DNA from: Gammaproteobacteria bacterium
GTDB lineage: Bacteria > Pseudomonadota > Gammaproteobacteria > Burkholderiales > Burkholderiaceae_C
DNA: 64,000 nt
Assembly: GCA_018828125.1 (NCBI GenBank)
Contig: JAHJWB010000014.1
Span: forward strand, 1-64,000
Reading direction: 5' to 3'
Position numbers and translations under genes: made by a program. Shown here in pieces: positions 1-8,054 of the stretch; position 1 is the first letter of the stretch, and each line of letters begins with the position of its first letter. Under the pieces are notes generated by a model. That model worked only from the letters and a program-made list of their open reading frames with translations. It was not told where the DNA came from and did no database searches.

Positions 1-554
1 CCCACCTGACCATCGCCGTCAACGTCAGCGCCCGGCAATTCAGGCAAGCCGGCTTTGTGGCCGAAGTCCTGCACACCCTGCAGCAACACAACGCAGACCC
101 CAAGAAACTCAAACTGGAACTCACCGAAAGCCTGCTGCTGGGAGACATCGAAGACACCATCGCCCGCATGGTGCAACTCAAAAGCGAAGGCGTGGGATTT
201 GCGCTGGATGACTTTGGCACCGGCTACTCCTCCTTGAGCTACCTCAAACGCCTGCCGCTCGATCAAGTCAAGATCGACCAGAGCTTCGTGCGGGATGTGC
301 TGACAGATCCCAACGACGCGGCGATTGTGCGCACCATCCTGGCGCTGGCGACCAGCCTGGACCTGCAGGTGGTGGCCGAGGGGGTGGAGACGACGGGGCA
401 GCTGGGTTTCCTCAGGCTGCACGGGTGTGAGGCGTTTCAGGGGTATTTGTTTGGGCGGCCGGCCCCCATCGATGTGTTTGCGCGTGAACACGAACTGGGC
501 CTGATGGCACCGCAACCGGTGACGGCGTCCACCGAGCGAAGGGAGTCCCCATGA
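1..554 (+). CDS. EAL-domain c-di-GMP phosphodiesterase (3' part only)
   Basis: This is the C-terminal part of an EAL domain, the enzyme that hydrolyses cyclic di-GMP. The gene is open at the window edge; the first complete codon is at base 3 and reads HLTIAVNVSARQF, so the GTG at 57 is internal and not a start. Visible EAL landmarks are KLELTES, the loop DDFGTGYSS, VKIDQSFV, AEGVET and QGYLFGRP, all of which are intact. The catalytic EAL tripeptide itself lies upstream of the window. The stop (552-554) overlaps the ATG of the next gene as ATGA, so the two are translationally coupled. The domain is very similar to the end of the downstream protein, which indicates a tandem duplication. N-terminal sensory or GGDEF domains may exist but cannot be seen. 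Confidence 0.9.
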   Translation, partial: HLTIAVNVSARQFRQAGFVAEVLHTLQQHNADPKKLKLELTESLLLGDIEDTIARMVQLKSEGVGFALDDFGTGYSSLSYLKRLPLDQVKIDQSFVRDVLTDPNDAAIVRTILALATSLDLQVVAEGVETTGQLGFLRLHGCEAFQGYLFGRPAPIDVFAREHELGLMAPQPVTASTERRESP

Positions 555-3070
555 CGGCACCCGGCGTGTTGTGGGTAGACAGCGACACCCAGCATGCGGC
601 CGCCGCACGGCGGTTGATGGGCGCGCGCCACCCCCATTGGCGCGTGGTTAACACTCCCACGGCTGAAACCGCGCTGGCACCTTTGGCATCGCAGGCCTGG
701 GCCGCAGTCGTGTTGTGCCTGAGACCGTCGGTGCATGAGCTACCCGGTCTGCTGGAGCTGTGCGCGGGCCGCCCCGTCTTGCTGTGTATCGACGCCGCGC
801 AGGAGGTGCTGGCCGCACGCGCGTTTCGCTGCGGGCTCGGCGACTATGTGCTGCGCGATCCCGAAGTGGACGGCATTGCCCACCTCAGCGAGTTGCTGCA
901 CCGACTGGCGGCGCTCATTCACAACGCCCAGGGCAAGGGGCAGCCTGTGCGCATGGTGGATGCCCGCATCTGGCAAGAAGCACTAACGATGCTGCAAGAG
1001 CAGCGCGCGGCCTTGCAAGCCACGCTGGCCAGCATGAGCCAGGGCATCTTCAAGACGGGCCCGGACGGGCGCATTACCGTTTACAACGAGCGTGTGCTGG
1101 AGCTGCTCAACCTGCCGGAGTCCTTGATGGCCACACGCCCCACGCTGGCCGACCTCACCCGCATACAAGCCGAGCGGGGCGACTTTGGCGAGGGTTACAG
1201 CCTGGTGGACCAGCGAGGGCACAACTACATCGCCCAGGGCGCCGTGGCGCCTGCGCCGGCGTTGTACTGGCGCACCGCGCGCGATGGCCGCACTTTGGAG
1301 GTGCGCACCACCACGCTGCCCGACGGTGGCCTGGTGCGCACCTTTGCGGATGTGAGCGACTACGTGCGGGTAGAGAACGAACTGCGCGAGAGCGAGGCAC
1401 GGTTTCGGTCGCTTTCCGATCTGTCGTCCGACTGGTACTGGGAGCATGACGCCGAGGGGCGTTTCATGCAGCTGGCGGGCGACCTCAGTGTCAACGGCAT
1501 TCCGCTGTCCAGCGTGATGGGCCGCACACGGTGGGAGATCGGCGCGCTCAACATGACCGATGCCGACTGGATGGCGCACCGTGCCGTGCTGCAGGCCCAG
1601 CAGCCGTTTCGTGACCTGGAGCTGCAGCGTGAACGGCCGGACGGCACCATGCACTGGATATCGGTCAGTGGCGTGCCCGTGGTCGATGCGCAGGGCACGC
1701 TGCGCGGCTACCGTGGTGTGGGCCGCGACATCACCGAGCGCAAGCGGGTAGAGAGCCAGATCGAGCAGCTCGCGTTCTACGATGCGCTCACGGGCCTGCC
1801 CAACCGCCGCTTGCTGCTGGACCGCCTGCAGCGCTCGCTGGCATCGGTGCAGCGAACCCAGACCCAGGGTGCGCTGCTGTTCATCGACCTGGATAACTTC
1901 AAGGACCTGAACGATACGCTGGGCCACGATACGGGAGACCAGTTGCTTTTGCAGGCCGCGCAGCGCCTCAAAGCCTGCGTGCGCGAGGTAGACACCGTGG
2001 CCCGTTTTGGCGGCGATGAGTTTGTGGTGCTGGTGGAGGGCTTGAGCTATGACGCCGCGCATGCCAGCGCGGAGGCCGCGCTGGTGGCCAGCCACATCGC
2101 CACCACGCTGGGCAAGCCCTATGCACTGGGCGACACCAGCCACCACAGCACCCCCAGCATGGGCATTGCGCTGTTTGGCCAACAAGCCTGCACCGTGGAC
2201 GAACTCCTCAAACACGCCGACCTGGCCATGTACCAGGCCAAGGCTGCAGGCCGCAATACCCAGCGGTTTTTTGACCCAGACATGCAGGCCGCCGTCAGCA
2301 ACCGGTCCGCACTGGAAGCGGACCTGCGCCGGGGCTTGCAAGACAAAGAATTGGTGTTGTACTACCAGCCCATTGTGGACGCGAAGGGCCGCCTGCAGGG
2401 TGCCGAAGCGCTGGTGCGCTGGAAGCATCCCCGCCGGGGGCTGGTATCGCCCGCCGAGTTCATTCCGCTGGCAGAGCAGACGGGGCTTATCTTGCCGCTG
2501 GGGCATTGGGTGCTGGAGGCTGCGTGTGCGCAGTTGGTCGCCTGGTCGCGCAGCACGCTCACGCGGCAGTTCTTCTTGTCCGTCAACGTGAGCGTGCGGC
2601 AGTTTCGCCAGCCCGACTTTGTAGAGCGGGTACTGGGTGTGCTCAACGCCAGCGGCGCCAACCCGGAGCGGCTTAAGCTGGAGCTGACCGAAAGCCTGCT
2701 GCTTGCCGATGTGGAGGACATCATTGCGCGCATGGAATACCTGCGCCGTTTTGGTGTGGGCTTCTCGCTGGACGACTTTGGCACGGGCTATTCCTCGCTG
2801 AGCTACCTCAAACGCCTGCCACTCGACCAGCTCAAGATCGACCAGAGTTTTGTGCGCGACCTTCAGACCGACCCCAACGACGCGGCCATCGTGCGCACTA
2901 TCCTGGCCCTGGCAGACAGCCTGGATCTGGCGGTGGTGGCCGAAGGCGTAGAGACCACCGGCCAGCTGGAGTTTTTGCAGCGCCATGGCTGCAAGTCGTT
3001 TCAAGGCTACCTGTTTGGCCGCCCCATGCCCGCTGAAGTGCTGGAGCGTGCGCTGCGGCCTGCGCTATGA
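551..3070 (+). CDS. Pseudo-receiver/PAS/PAS/GGDEF/EAL bifunctional c-di-GMP protein
   Basis: This 839-residue protein may both make and degrade cyclic di-GMP. Domain order: a receiver-like fold (about 5-125), a short helical linker, a PAS-like region (about 155-275), a second PAS/PAC region (about 285-395, ending GRDITERKR), GGDEF (about 405-565) and EAL (about 580-830). The GGDEF motif FGGDEF is intact and is preceded by RxxD (REVD), the usual inhibitory I-site. The EAL domain keeps GAEALVRW, KLELTES, DDFGTGYSS and LKIDQSFV, so both activities look possible. The receiver-like domain has the acidic pair (D10, D12), but the position of the phosphoryl-accepting Asp is Cys56 (VVLCLRP) and the conserved Lys is Arg, so phosphorylation is not expected. 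The start overlaps the stop of the upstream EAL gene. Confidence 0.9.
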   Translation: MTAPGVLWVDSDTQHAAAARRLMGARHPHWRVVNTPTAETALAPLASQAWAAVVLCLRPSVHELPGLLELCAGRPVLLCIDAAQEVLAARAFRCGLGDYVLRDPEVDGIAHLSELLHRLAALIHNAQGKGQPVRMVDARIWQEALTMLQEQRAALQATLASMSQGIFKTGPDGRITVYNERVLELLNLPESLMATRPTLADLTRIQAERGDFGEGYSLVDQRGHNYIAQGAVAPAPALYWRTARDGRTLEVRTTTLPDGGLVRTFADVSDYVRVENELRESEARFRSLSDLSSDWYWEHDAEGRFMQLAGDLSVNGIPLSSVMGRTRWEIGALNMTDADWMAHRAVLQAQQPFRDLELQRERPDGTMHWISVSGVPVVDAQGTLRGYRGVGRDITERKRVESQIEQLAFYDALTGLPNRRLLLDRLQRSLASVQRTQTQGALLFIDLDNFKDLNDTLGHDTGDQLLLQAAQRLKACVREVDTVARFGGDEFVVLVEGLSYDAAHASAEAALVASHIATTLGKPYALGDTSHHSTPSMGIALFGQQACTVDELLKHADLAMYQAKAAGRNTQRFFDPDMQAAVSNRSALEADLRRGLQDKELVLYYQPIVDAKGRLQGAEALVRWKHPRRGLVSPAEFIPLAEQTGLILPLGHWVLEAACAQLVAWSRSTLTRQFFLSVNVSVRQFRQPDFVERVLGVLNASGANPERLKLELTESLLLADVEDIIARMEYLRRFGVGFSLDDFGTGYSSLSYLKRLPLDQLKIDQSFVRDLQTDPNDAAIVRTILALADSLDLAVVAEGVETTGQLEFLQRHGCKSFQGYLFGRPMPAEVLERALRPAL

Positions 3071-3119
3071 CCTGCGCTATGACAAGGGCCCGCCAGCGCG
3101 TGCAGTTCACAATCGCGCC

Positions 3120-4331
3120 ATGAAAAAACAGGTGTTGGTTGCCGGTGGCGGCATCGGTGGTTTGGCCACGGCTTTGGGCGCGTCGCGCGCCGGGTGGGAT
3201 GTACGGCTTTACGAACGCGCCCCGGCCTTCAGCGAAGTGGGCGCGGGCGTGCAGATCGGTCCCAATGTAGTGCGCCGCCTGCAGGCGTGGGGGCTGCAGC
3301 AGCCGCTGCAGACAGTAGCCGCTTTTCCCAGCCGCTTGCAAGTGCGCAACGCCGTCAGTGGAAAGGAGCTGGCGGTGCTGCCGCTGGGCCCCACCGCAGT
3401 ACAGCGTTACGGCGCCGCGTATGCCACCGTCCACCGCGCCGACCTTCACAATCTGCTGCTGTCAGCCGTCACCAAATACACCGACACGCAGTTGCATCTG
3501 GAGCACGCCATTGAAGGTTTTTCCGATGCCGAGGGTGTCGTCACCGTGCGCACCAGCCGCGGCAAGGAGATCGAGGGGGATGCGCTCATCGGTGCAGACG
3601 GACTTTGGAGCCGCACCCGCACCCAGCTGCTGGGCGCCATTGCTCCGCGCGTGACGGGTCACCTGGCCTACCGCGCGCTCGTGCCGCAGCATGCGCTGCC
3701 CGATGCTTTGCGCACCGGCCAGGTCACCGCCTGGCTGGGCCCCCGCCTGCATGTCGTGCAATACCCCGTGCGCCGGGGTGAGCTGCAGAACATCGTCGTC
3801 ATCGTGCAAGGCCCCGCACCCCAGGACCTGGAGAGCTGGGACCACGCTGCCAACGCCGCGGGTCTCGAACACGCGCTGCAGGGCACCTGCGCCCCACTGC
3901 AGGATGTGGTGCGCAGCGTGGGTGCCGCAGGAGGCCCCGGCTGGCGCCTGTGGCCCCTGTGTGACCGCCCCCCCGTGCGCAACGCGGCCGAAATGGCGTG
4001 TGGCCTGGTGGCCCTGCTCGGGGACGCTGCCCACCCCATGCGCCCTTATCTGGCGCAGGGTGCAGGCATGGCCATTGAAGACGCGGCCGAACTGCAGCGC
4101 GCGTTGGCGATGCATGACATGGACGTGTCACTGCGCTTGCGTCGCTACGCCCTCAACCGCTGGCAGCGCAACGCACGTGTGCAGGCACGCTCCACGCGCA
4201 ACGGACGCATCTTCCATGCCATGGGGCCGGTGCGGTGGGGGCGGGATCTGTCGCTGCGTCTGCTGGGCGAACGGCTCTTGGACGTGCCGTGGTTGTACCG
4301 CGGTGACGGCGCTGGCGCGAGCTCGCTGTAA
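3120..4331 (+). CDS. FAD-dependent aromatic monooxygenase (salicylate hydroxylase-like)
   Basis: A 403-residue class A flavoprotein monooxygenase. The start is ATG 3120, giving MKKQVLVAGGGIGG with the FAD-binding GxGxxG at the very N-terminus; reading further upstream would run into the preceding gene, which ends at 3070. The family hydroxylates aromatic substrates such as salicylate or 3-hydroxybenzoate using NAD(P)H and O2. The middle motif GADGLWSRTR (DG motif) and the C-terminal GDAAHPMRP followed by GAGMAIEDA (GD motif) are present. The exact substrate cannot be read from the sequence. No ring-cleavage or transport gene for aromatics lies next to it, so it may act alone or be wrongly named at substrate level. 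It is 49 bases downstream of the c-di-GMP gene on the same strand. Confidence 0.85.
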   Translation: MKKQVLVAGGGIGGLATALGASRAGWDVRLYERAPAFSEVGAGVQIGPNVVRRLQAWGLQQPLQTVAAFPSRLQVRNAVSGKELAVLPLGPTAVQRYGAAYATVHRADLHNLLLSAVTKYTDTQLHLEHAIEGFSDAEGVVTVRTSRGKEIEGDALIGADGLWSRTRTQLLGAIAPRVTGHLAYRALVPQHALPDALRTGQVTAWLGPRLHVVQYPVRRGELQNIVVIVQGPAPQDLESWDHAANAAGLEHALQGTCAPLQDVVRSVGAAGGPGWRLWPLCDRPPVRNAAEMACGLVALLGDAAHPMRPYLAQGAGMAIEDAAELQRALAMHDMDVSLRLRRYALNRWQRNARVQARSTRNGRIFHAMGPVRWGRDLSLRLLGERLLDVPWLYRGDGAGASSL

Positions 4332-4623
4332 CGTCCTTGGCGGCTTAGCGCCAAACACGCAAGGGCTGCATACGTTGCTTTCCTGGCCTCAGGAATTTCC
4401 CTATGCGCGCATGCCCTTGGATATGCGCCATGGGGTGAACTTTGCTGAGTGTGCCACGCTCTACCTAAGTGCGTGCTAAGTCCGTTAAAGGCACCCAATG
4501 TCTCTATGAATCCGCTGTTCAAGCGCGGGCCGTGGTGCTACAAAGGGCTGAGCCGGTAACGATTCCGACAGCAACACCGTGGCACTACCCGAGCCAGCCG
4601 GGGGCGCCGCCAGAGGAGGTCGT
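4332..4623. other. Intergenic region upstream of prkA
   Basis: About 290 bases between the monooxygenase and prkA. A weak inverted repeat TTGGCG/CGCCAA lies just after the monooxygenase stop (about 4336-4353) and could be a terminator stem, but it has no T tract. A strong ribosome binding site, GAGGAGGT (4613-4620), ends three bases before the prkA ATG. No convincing sigma-70 promoter was found; this module is stress-controlled in other bacteria, so a non-sigma-70 promoter is possible. Confidence 0.4.
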
Positions 4624-6546
4624 ATGGATGCCATCAGCAGTTTCGCCGCGCGTTACGCCCGTAGCCGCGAAGAGGAAATGTCGATCGACGAGTACCTTGC
4701 CGAATGCAAGCTTGACCCCATGGCCTACGCCTCGGCCGCCCAGCGCATGCTGGCCGCCATTGGCGAGCCCGAAATGGTGGATACCCGCACAGACCCAAGA
4801 CTGTCGCGCCTCTTCGCCAACAAGTTGATCAAGCGCTACCCCACGTTTGCCGAGTTCTACGGTATGGAAGACTCCATCGAGCAAGTGGTGAGTTTTTTCC
4901 GCCATGCCGCGCAGGGGCTGGAAGAACGCAAGCAGATCCTTTACCTGCTGGGCCCCGTCGGTGGAGGCAAGAGTTCAATCGCCGAGCGGCTCAAGCACCT
5001 GATGCAGAAGATCCCGTTCTATGCGCTCAAGGGCTCGCCCGTGAACGAATCACCGCTCGGTCTGTTCGACGCGATGGAGGACGGACCCGTGCTGGAAGAG
5101 CAGTTCGGTATCCCCCGCCGGTACCTGCAACGCGTGCTCTCGCCCTGGGCTGTCAAGCGAATGGAAGAGTTTGGCGGCGACATCCGCCAGTTCCGCGTGG
5201 TCAAGCGCTACCCCAGCATCTTGAAGCAGGTGGGCATCGCCAAGACCGAGCCGGGCGACGAGAACAACCAGGACATCTCCAGCCTGGTGGGCAAGGTGGA
5301 CATCCGCAAGCTCGAAACCTTTGCCCAGGACGACACCGACGCCTACAGCTACAGCGGTGGTCTGTGCCTAGCCAACCAGGGCCTGCTGGAGTTTGTGGAG
5401 ATGTTCAAGGCGCCCATCAAGGTGCTGCACCCGCTGCTCACGGCTACCCAAGAGGGCAATTACAAGGGCACAGAAGGGTTTGGCGCCATCCCGTTTGATG
5501 GCGTGGTGCTGGCGCACAGCAACGAGAGCGAGTGGAAGGCGTTTCGCAACAACAAGAACAACGAAGCGTTTCTGGACCGCATCTACATCGTCAAGGTGCC
5601 CTACTGCCTGCGCGTGAGCGAGGAGATCAAGATCTACGAGAAGCTGATCCGCGAATCGTCGCTCGGCAACGCCGTGTGCGCACCGGGCACGCTCAAGATG
5701 ATGTCGCAGTTCGCCATCCTCACGCGCCTGAAGGAGCCCGAGAACTCCAGCATCTTCAGCAAGATGCAGGTCTACGACGGCGAGAGCCTGAAAGACACCG
5801 ACCCACGCGCCAAGAGCTACCAGGAGTACCGCGACTACGCCGGTGTGGACGAAGGCATGACTGGTATCTCCACGCGCTTTGCGTTCAAGATCATGTCGCG
5901 GGTGTTCAACTTCGACAGCGCCGAGGTGGCGGCCAACCCGGTGCACCTGATGTACGTGCTGGAGCAGCAGATCGAGCGCGAGCAGTTCCCTGCAGAGCTG
6001 GAAACCAAGTACACCAGTTACATCAAGGAATTCCTCTCGCCTCGCTATGCCGAATTCATCGGCAAAGAGATCCAGACCGCGTACCTGGAGAGCTACAGCG
6101 AGTACGGGCAGAACATATTCGACCGCTATGTGACCTACGCCGACTACTGGATCCAGGACAACGAGTACCGCGACACCGACACCGGTGAAGTGTTTGACCG
6201 TGGTGCGCTCAACGCCGAGCTGGAGAAGATCGAGAAGCCTGCAGGCATCGCCAACCCGAAGGATTTCCGCAACGAGATCGTCAACTTCGTGCTGCGCGCA
6301 CGCGCCAACAACCAGGGCCAGAACCCCAGCTGGACCAGCTACGAGAAGCTGCGGCTGGTGATTGAGAAGAAGATGTTCTCCAACACCGAAGAGTTGTTGC
6401 CTGTGATCAGCTTCAACGCCAAGGCCAGTGCCGAAGAGGCGCGCAAGCACGAGGACTTCGTCACCCGCATGGTGGACAAAGGCTACACGCCCAAGCAGGT
6501 GCGGTTGTTGTGCGAATGGTACCTGCGCGTGCGCAAGAGCAGCTAG
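4624..6546 (+). CDS. prkA: PrkA family serine protein kinase / AAA ATPase
   Basis: A 640-residue PrkA protein, the usual family length. It has an N-terminal AAA-type ATPase domain with Walker A GPVGGGKSS (near residue 118) and a C-terminal region that in the family resembles a protein kinase. PrkA is described as a stress- and nutrient-linked Ser kinase or AAA protease in enteric bacteria and Bacillus. The chosen start, ATG 4624 (MDAISSFAARY), has GAGGAGGT three bases upstream, a rather close spacing; an in-frame GTG at 4579 was rejected because it has no such site. It is followed by the DUF444 gene and spoVR, the conserved prkA-yeaH-ycgB order. The 177-base gap to the next gene holds a long inverted repeat. 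Confidence 0.95.
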   Translation: MDAISSFAARYARSREEEMSIDEYLAECKLDPMAYASAAQRMLAAIGEPEMVDTRTDPRLSRLFANKLIKRYPTFAEFYGMEDSIEQVVSFFRHAAQGLEERKQILYLLGPVGGGKSSIAERLKHLMQKIPFYALKGSPVNESPLGLFDAMEDGPVLEEQFGIPRRYLQRVLSPWAVKRMEEFGGDIRQFRVVKRYPSILKQVGIAKTEPGDENNQDISSLVGKVDIRKLETFAQDDTDAYSYSGGLCLANQGLLEFVEMFKAPIKVLHPLLTATQEGNYKGTEGFGAIPFDGVVLAHSNESEWKAFRNNKNNEAFLDRIYIVKVPYCLRVSEEIKIYEKLIRESSLGNAVCAPGTLKMMSQFAILTRLKEPENSSIFSKMQVYDGESLKDTDPRAKSYQEYRDYAGVDEGMTGISTRFAFKIMSRVFNFDSAEVAANPVHLMYVLEQQIEREQFPAELETKYTSYIKEFLSPRYAEFIGKEIQTAYLESYSEYGQNIFDRYVTYADYWIQDNEYRDTDTGEVFDRGALNAELEKIEKPAGIANPKDFRNEIVNFVLRARANNQGQNPSWTSYEKLRLVIEKKMFSNTEELLPVISFNAKASAEEARKHEDFVTRMVDKGYTPKQVRLLCEWYLRVRKSS

Positions 6547-6549
6547 CGC

Positions 6550-6668
6550 AGCGGCCAACAAAACTCTTCTGGCGTCGTTGCAGCGTCTTGTCGTACTACC
6601 CGTACTACTCGTACTGCCTGCGACGCAGCGCCTAGCCAGAACCGCTTTGCTGAGCTTTGTTGGCCGCT
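6550..6668. repeat. Inverted repeat with 13-bp perfect arms between prkA and yeaH
   Basis: AGCGGCCAACAAA (6550-6562) is exactly complementary to TTTGTTGGCCGCT (6656-6668). Further in, TTCTGG (about 6568) pairs with CCAGAA (6636-6641), and the region 6592-6618 carries three 9-base near-repeats of CGTACTACC. The whole can fold into one long imperfect stem. It could be an attenuating mRNA structure, a partial terminator after prkA, or a small repeat element; the sequence does not decide between them. Confidence 0.7.
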
Positions 6669-6723
6669 CTTGAAGGTTTTGCCAGTGCATCCTCCGGGGC
6701 GCTGGCCCACGTGGGAGCAACGG

Positions 6724-7989
6724 ATGGCACTGCAAATCATCGACCGCAGGCTCGCAGGCAAGAACAAATCTGTGAGCAACCGCGAACGTTTTGTCCGCCG
6801 CTTCAAGGAGCAGATCGCGGAGAGTGTGCGGCGTGCGGTGTCGAAGCGGGGCATCCGCGACATGGAACAGGCCGAGAGCATCACCATTCCCCGCAAGGAC
6901 ATCAATGAGCCAGCGTTCCACCACGGCCAGGGCGGCATCCGCGACGTGGTGCACCCCGGCAACACCGAACACGTGCGCGGCGACCGCATCGAGCGACCCC
7001 AAGGCGGCGGCGGGCGCGGATCGCAGGCCAGCGACAGCGGGGAAGGGGAGGATGACTTCACCTTCACGCTGACCAAGGAAGAGTTCATGCAGCTCTTTTT
7101 TGAGGACCTGGCGCTGCCGAACCTGCTGCGCACGCACATCGGCGAGAACCCGCAATGGAAGTCGCGGCGCGCAGGCTATAGCCAGGACGGCATTCCCAAC
7201 AATCTGGCGGTGCTGCGCACCATGCGGGGGGCGCTGGGGCGGCGCATCGCGCTGGGCAAATCTGCGCACCGCGAACTGCAGGCACTGCGAACCCAGCTCG
7301 ACGCCCTGCTGGCCCAGGACGATGGCACCAGCGAGCTGCTGGCAGAACTGCGGGGCCGCATCAACGCGCTCACAGACCGCATCGGCCGGATTCCGTACCT
7401 TGATCCCATCGACCTGCGCTTTCGGGCCCGCGTCCCGGTCCCCGTGCCCAACAGCCAGGCGGTGATGTTCTGCCTGATGGATGTCTCGGGCTCCATGGAC
7501 GAGGCACGCAAGGACCTGGCCAAACGCTTCTTCATCCTGCTGTACCTGTTTTTGACGCGGCACTACGAGAAGATCGACATCGTCTTCATCCGCCACCACA
7601 CCCAGGCCGCCGAGGTGAACGAGGAGCAGTTCTTCCACTCCACCGAGAGCGGGGGCACGGTGGTCAGCAGTGCGCTGGTGTTGCTCGACCAGATCATCCA
7701 GGCGCGCTACCCGCTGGGCGACTGGAACATCTACGTCGCCCAGGCCAGCGATGGGGACAACTTCACCAATGACAGCGACAACTGCCGCAACCTGCTGGCA
7801 GACCGCATCCTGCCGCTGGTGCGCTACTTTGCCTATGTGCAGGTGACCGAGGTGGAGCAAAACCTGTGGGAGGAATACAGCCAGTTGCTGCCGGTGTTCT
7901 CTCACTTCGCGATGCGCAAGGTGTCCGATCCGGGCGAAATCTACCCTGTGTTCCGCGACCTTTTCAAGAAAGAGGGGGTGCAGGTATGA
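6724..7989 (+). CDS. yeaH: YeaH/YhbH family DUF444 protein (VWA-like)
   Basis: A 421-residue DUF444 protein, the partner of PrkA and SpoVR in the conserved stress trio. Function is not biochemically settled. The C-terminal half has a von Willebrand A-like core with a MIDAS-type motif, MDVSGSMDEARKD, followed by the conserved ESGGTVVSSAL segment. The N-terminal part is charged, with a Gly/Arg-rich linker near residues 90-110. The start is ATG 6724 (MALQIIDRRLAG) with GGGAG about seven bases upstream; the in-frame TTG at 6670 lies in the intergenic repeat and was rejected. The stop (7987-7989) overlaps the ATG of a 22-codon reading frame that runs into spoVR. Confidence 0.93.
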   Translation: MALQIIDRRLAGKNKSVSNRERFVRRFKEQIAESVRRAVSKRGIRDMEQAESITIPRKDINEPAFHHGQGGIRDVVHPGNTEHVRGDRIERPQGGGGRGSQASDSGEGEDDFTFTLTKEEFMQLFFEDLALPNLLRTHIGENPQWKSRRAGYSQDGIPNNLAVLRTMRGALGRRIALGKSAHRELQALRTQLDALLAQDDGTSELLAELRGRINALTDRIGRIPYLDPIDLRFRARVPVPVPNSQAVMFCLMDVSGSMDEARKDLAKRFFILLYLFLTRHYEKIDIVFIRHHTQAAEVNEEQFFHSTESGGTVVSSALVLLDQIIQARYPLGDWNIYVAQASDGDNFTNDSDNCRNLLADRILPLVRYFAYVQVTEVEQNLWEEYSQLLPVFSHFAMRKVSDPGEIYPVFRDLFKKEGVQV

Positions 7990-8054
7990 GCGCTGTACCG
8001 CGGCTTGTAAGCCAGGCTCGGCCCGCAGTGCCAAGCCCGGAGGTGACCCCGTGA
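7986..8054 (+). CDS. Possible 22-residue coupling peptide
   Basis: A short reading frame, MSAVPRLVSQARPAVPSPEV plus TP, starts at the ATGA overlap with yeaH and ends in a TGA that overlaps the GTG start of spoVR. It fills the yeaH-spoVR gap exactly, so ribosomes could pass from yeaH to spoVR by re-initiation at both junctions. The peptide has no recognisable domain. The spoVR ribosome binding site GGAGGT lies inside it. It may simply be a by-product of close packing; protein existence is not shown. Confidence 0.25.
   Translation: MSAVPRLVSQARPAVPSPEVTP

Noticed and set aside
983..3004. Long open frame on the minus strand opposite the GGDEF-EAL gene (similar ones at 5368-8100, 7964-9703, 30485-32206, 39376-40944, 52141-53571 and 54230-56035)
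   Set aside because: These are shadows of real genes in high-GC DNA. They overlap well-supported genes completely and have His/Gln/Ala/Arg-rich composition without domains.
4579..4623. Upstream in-frame GTG as the prkA start
   Set aside because: No ribosome binding site precedes it, whereas ATG 4624 has GAGGAGGT just upstream and starts the conserved family N-terminus.
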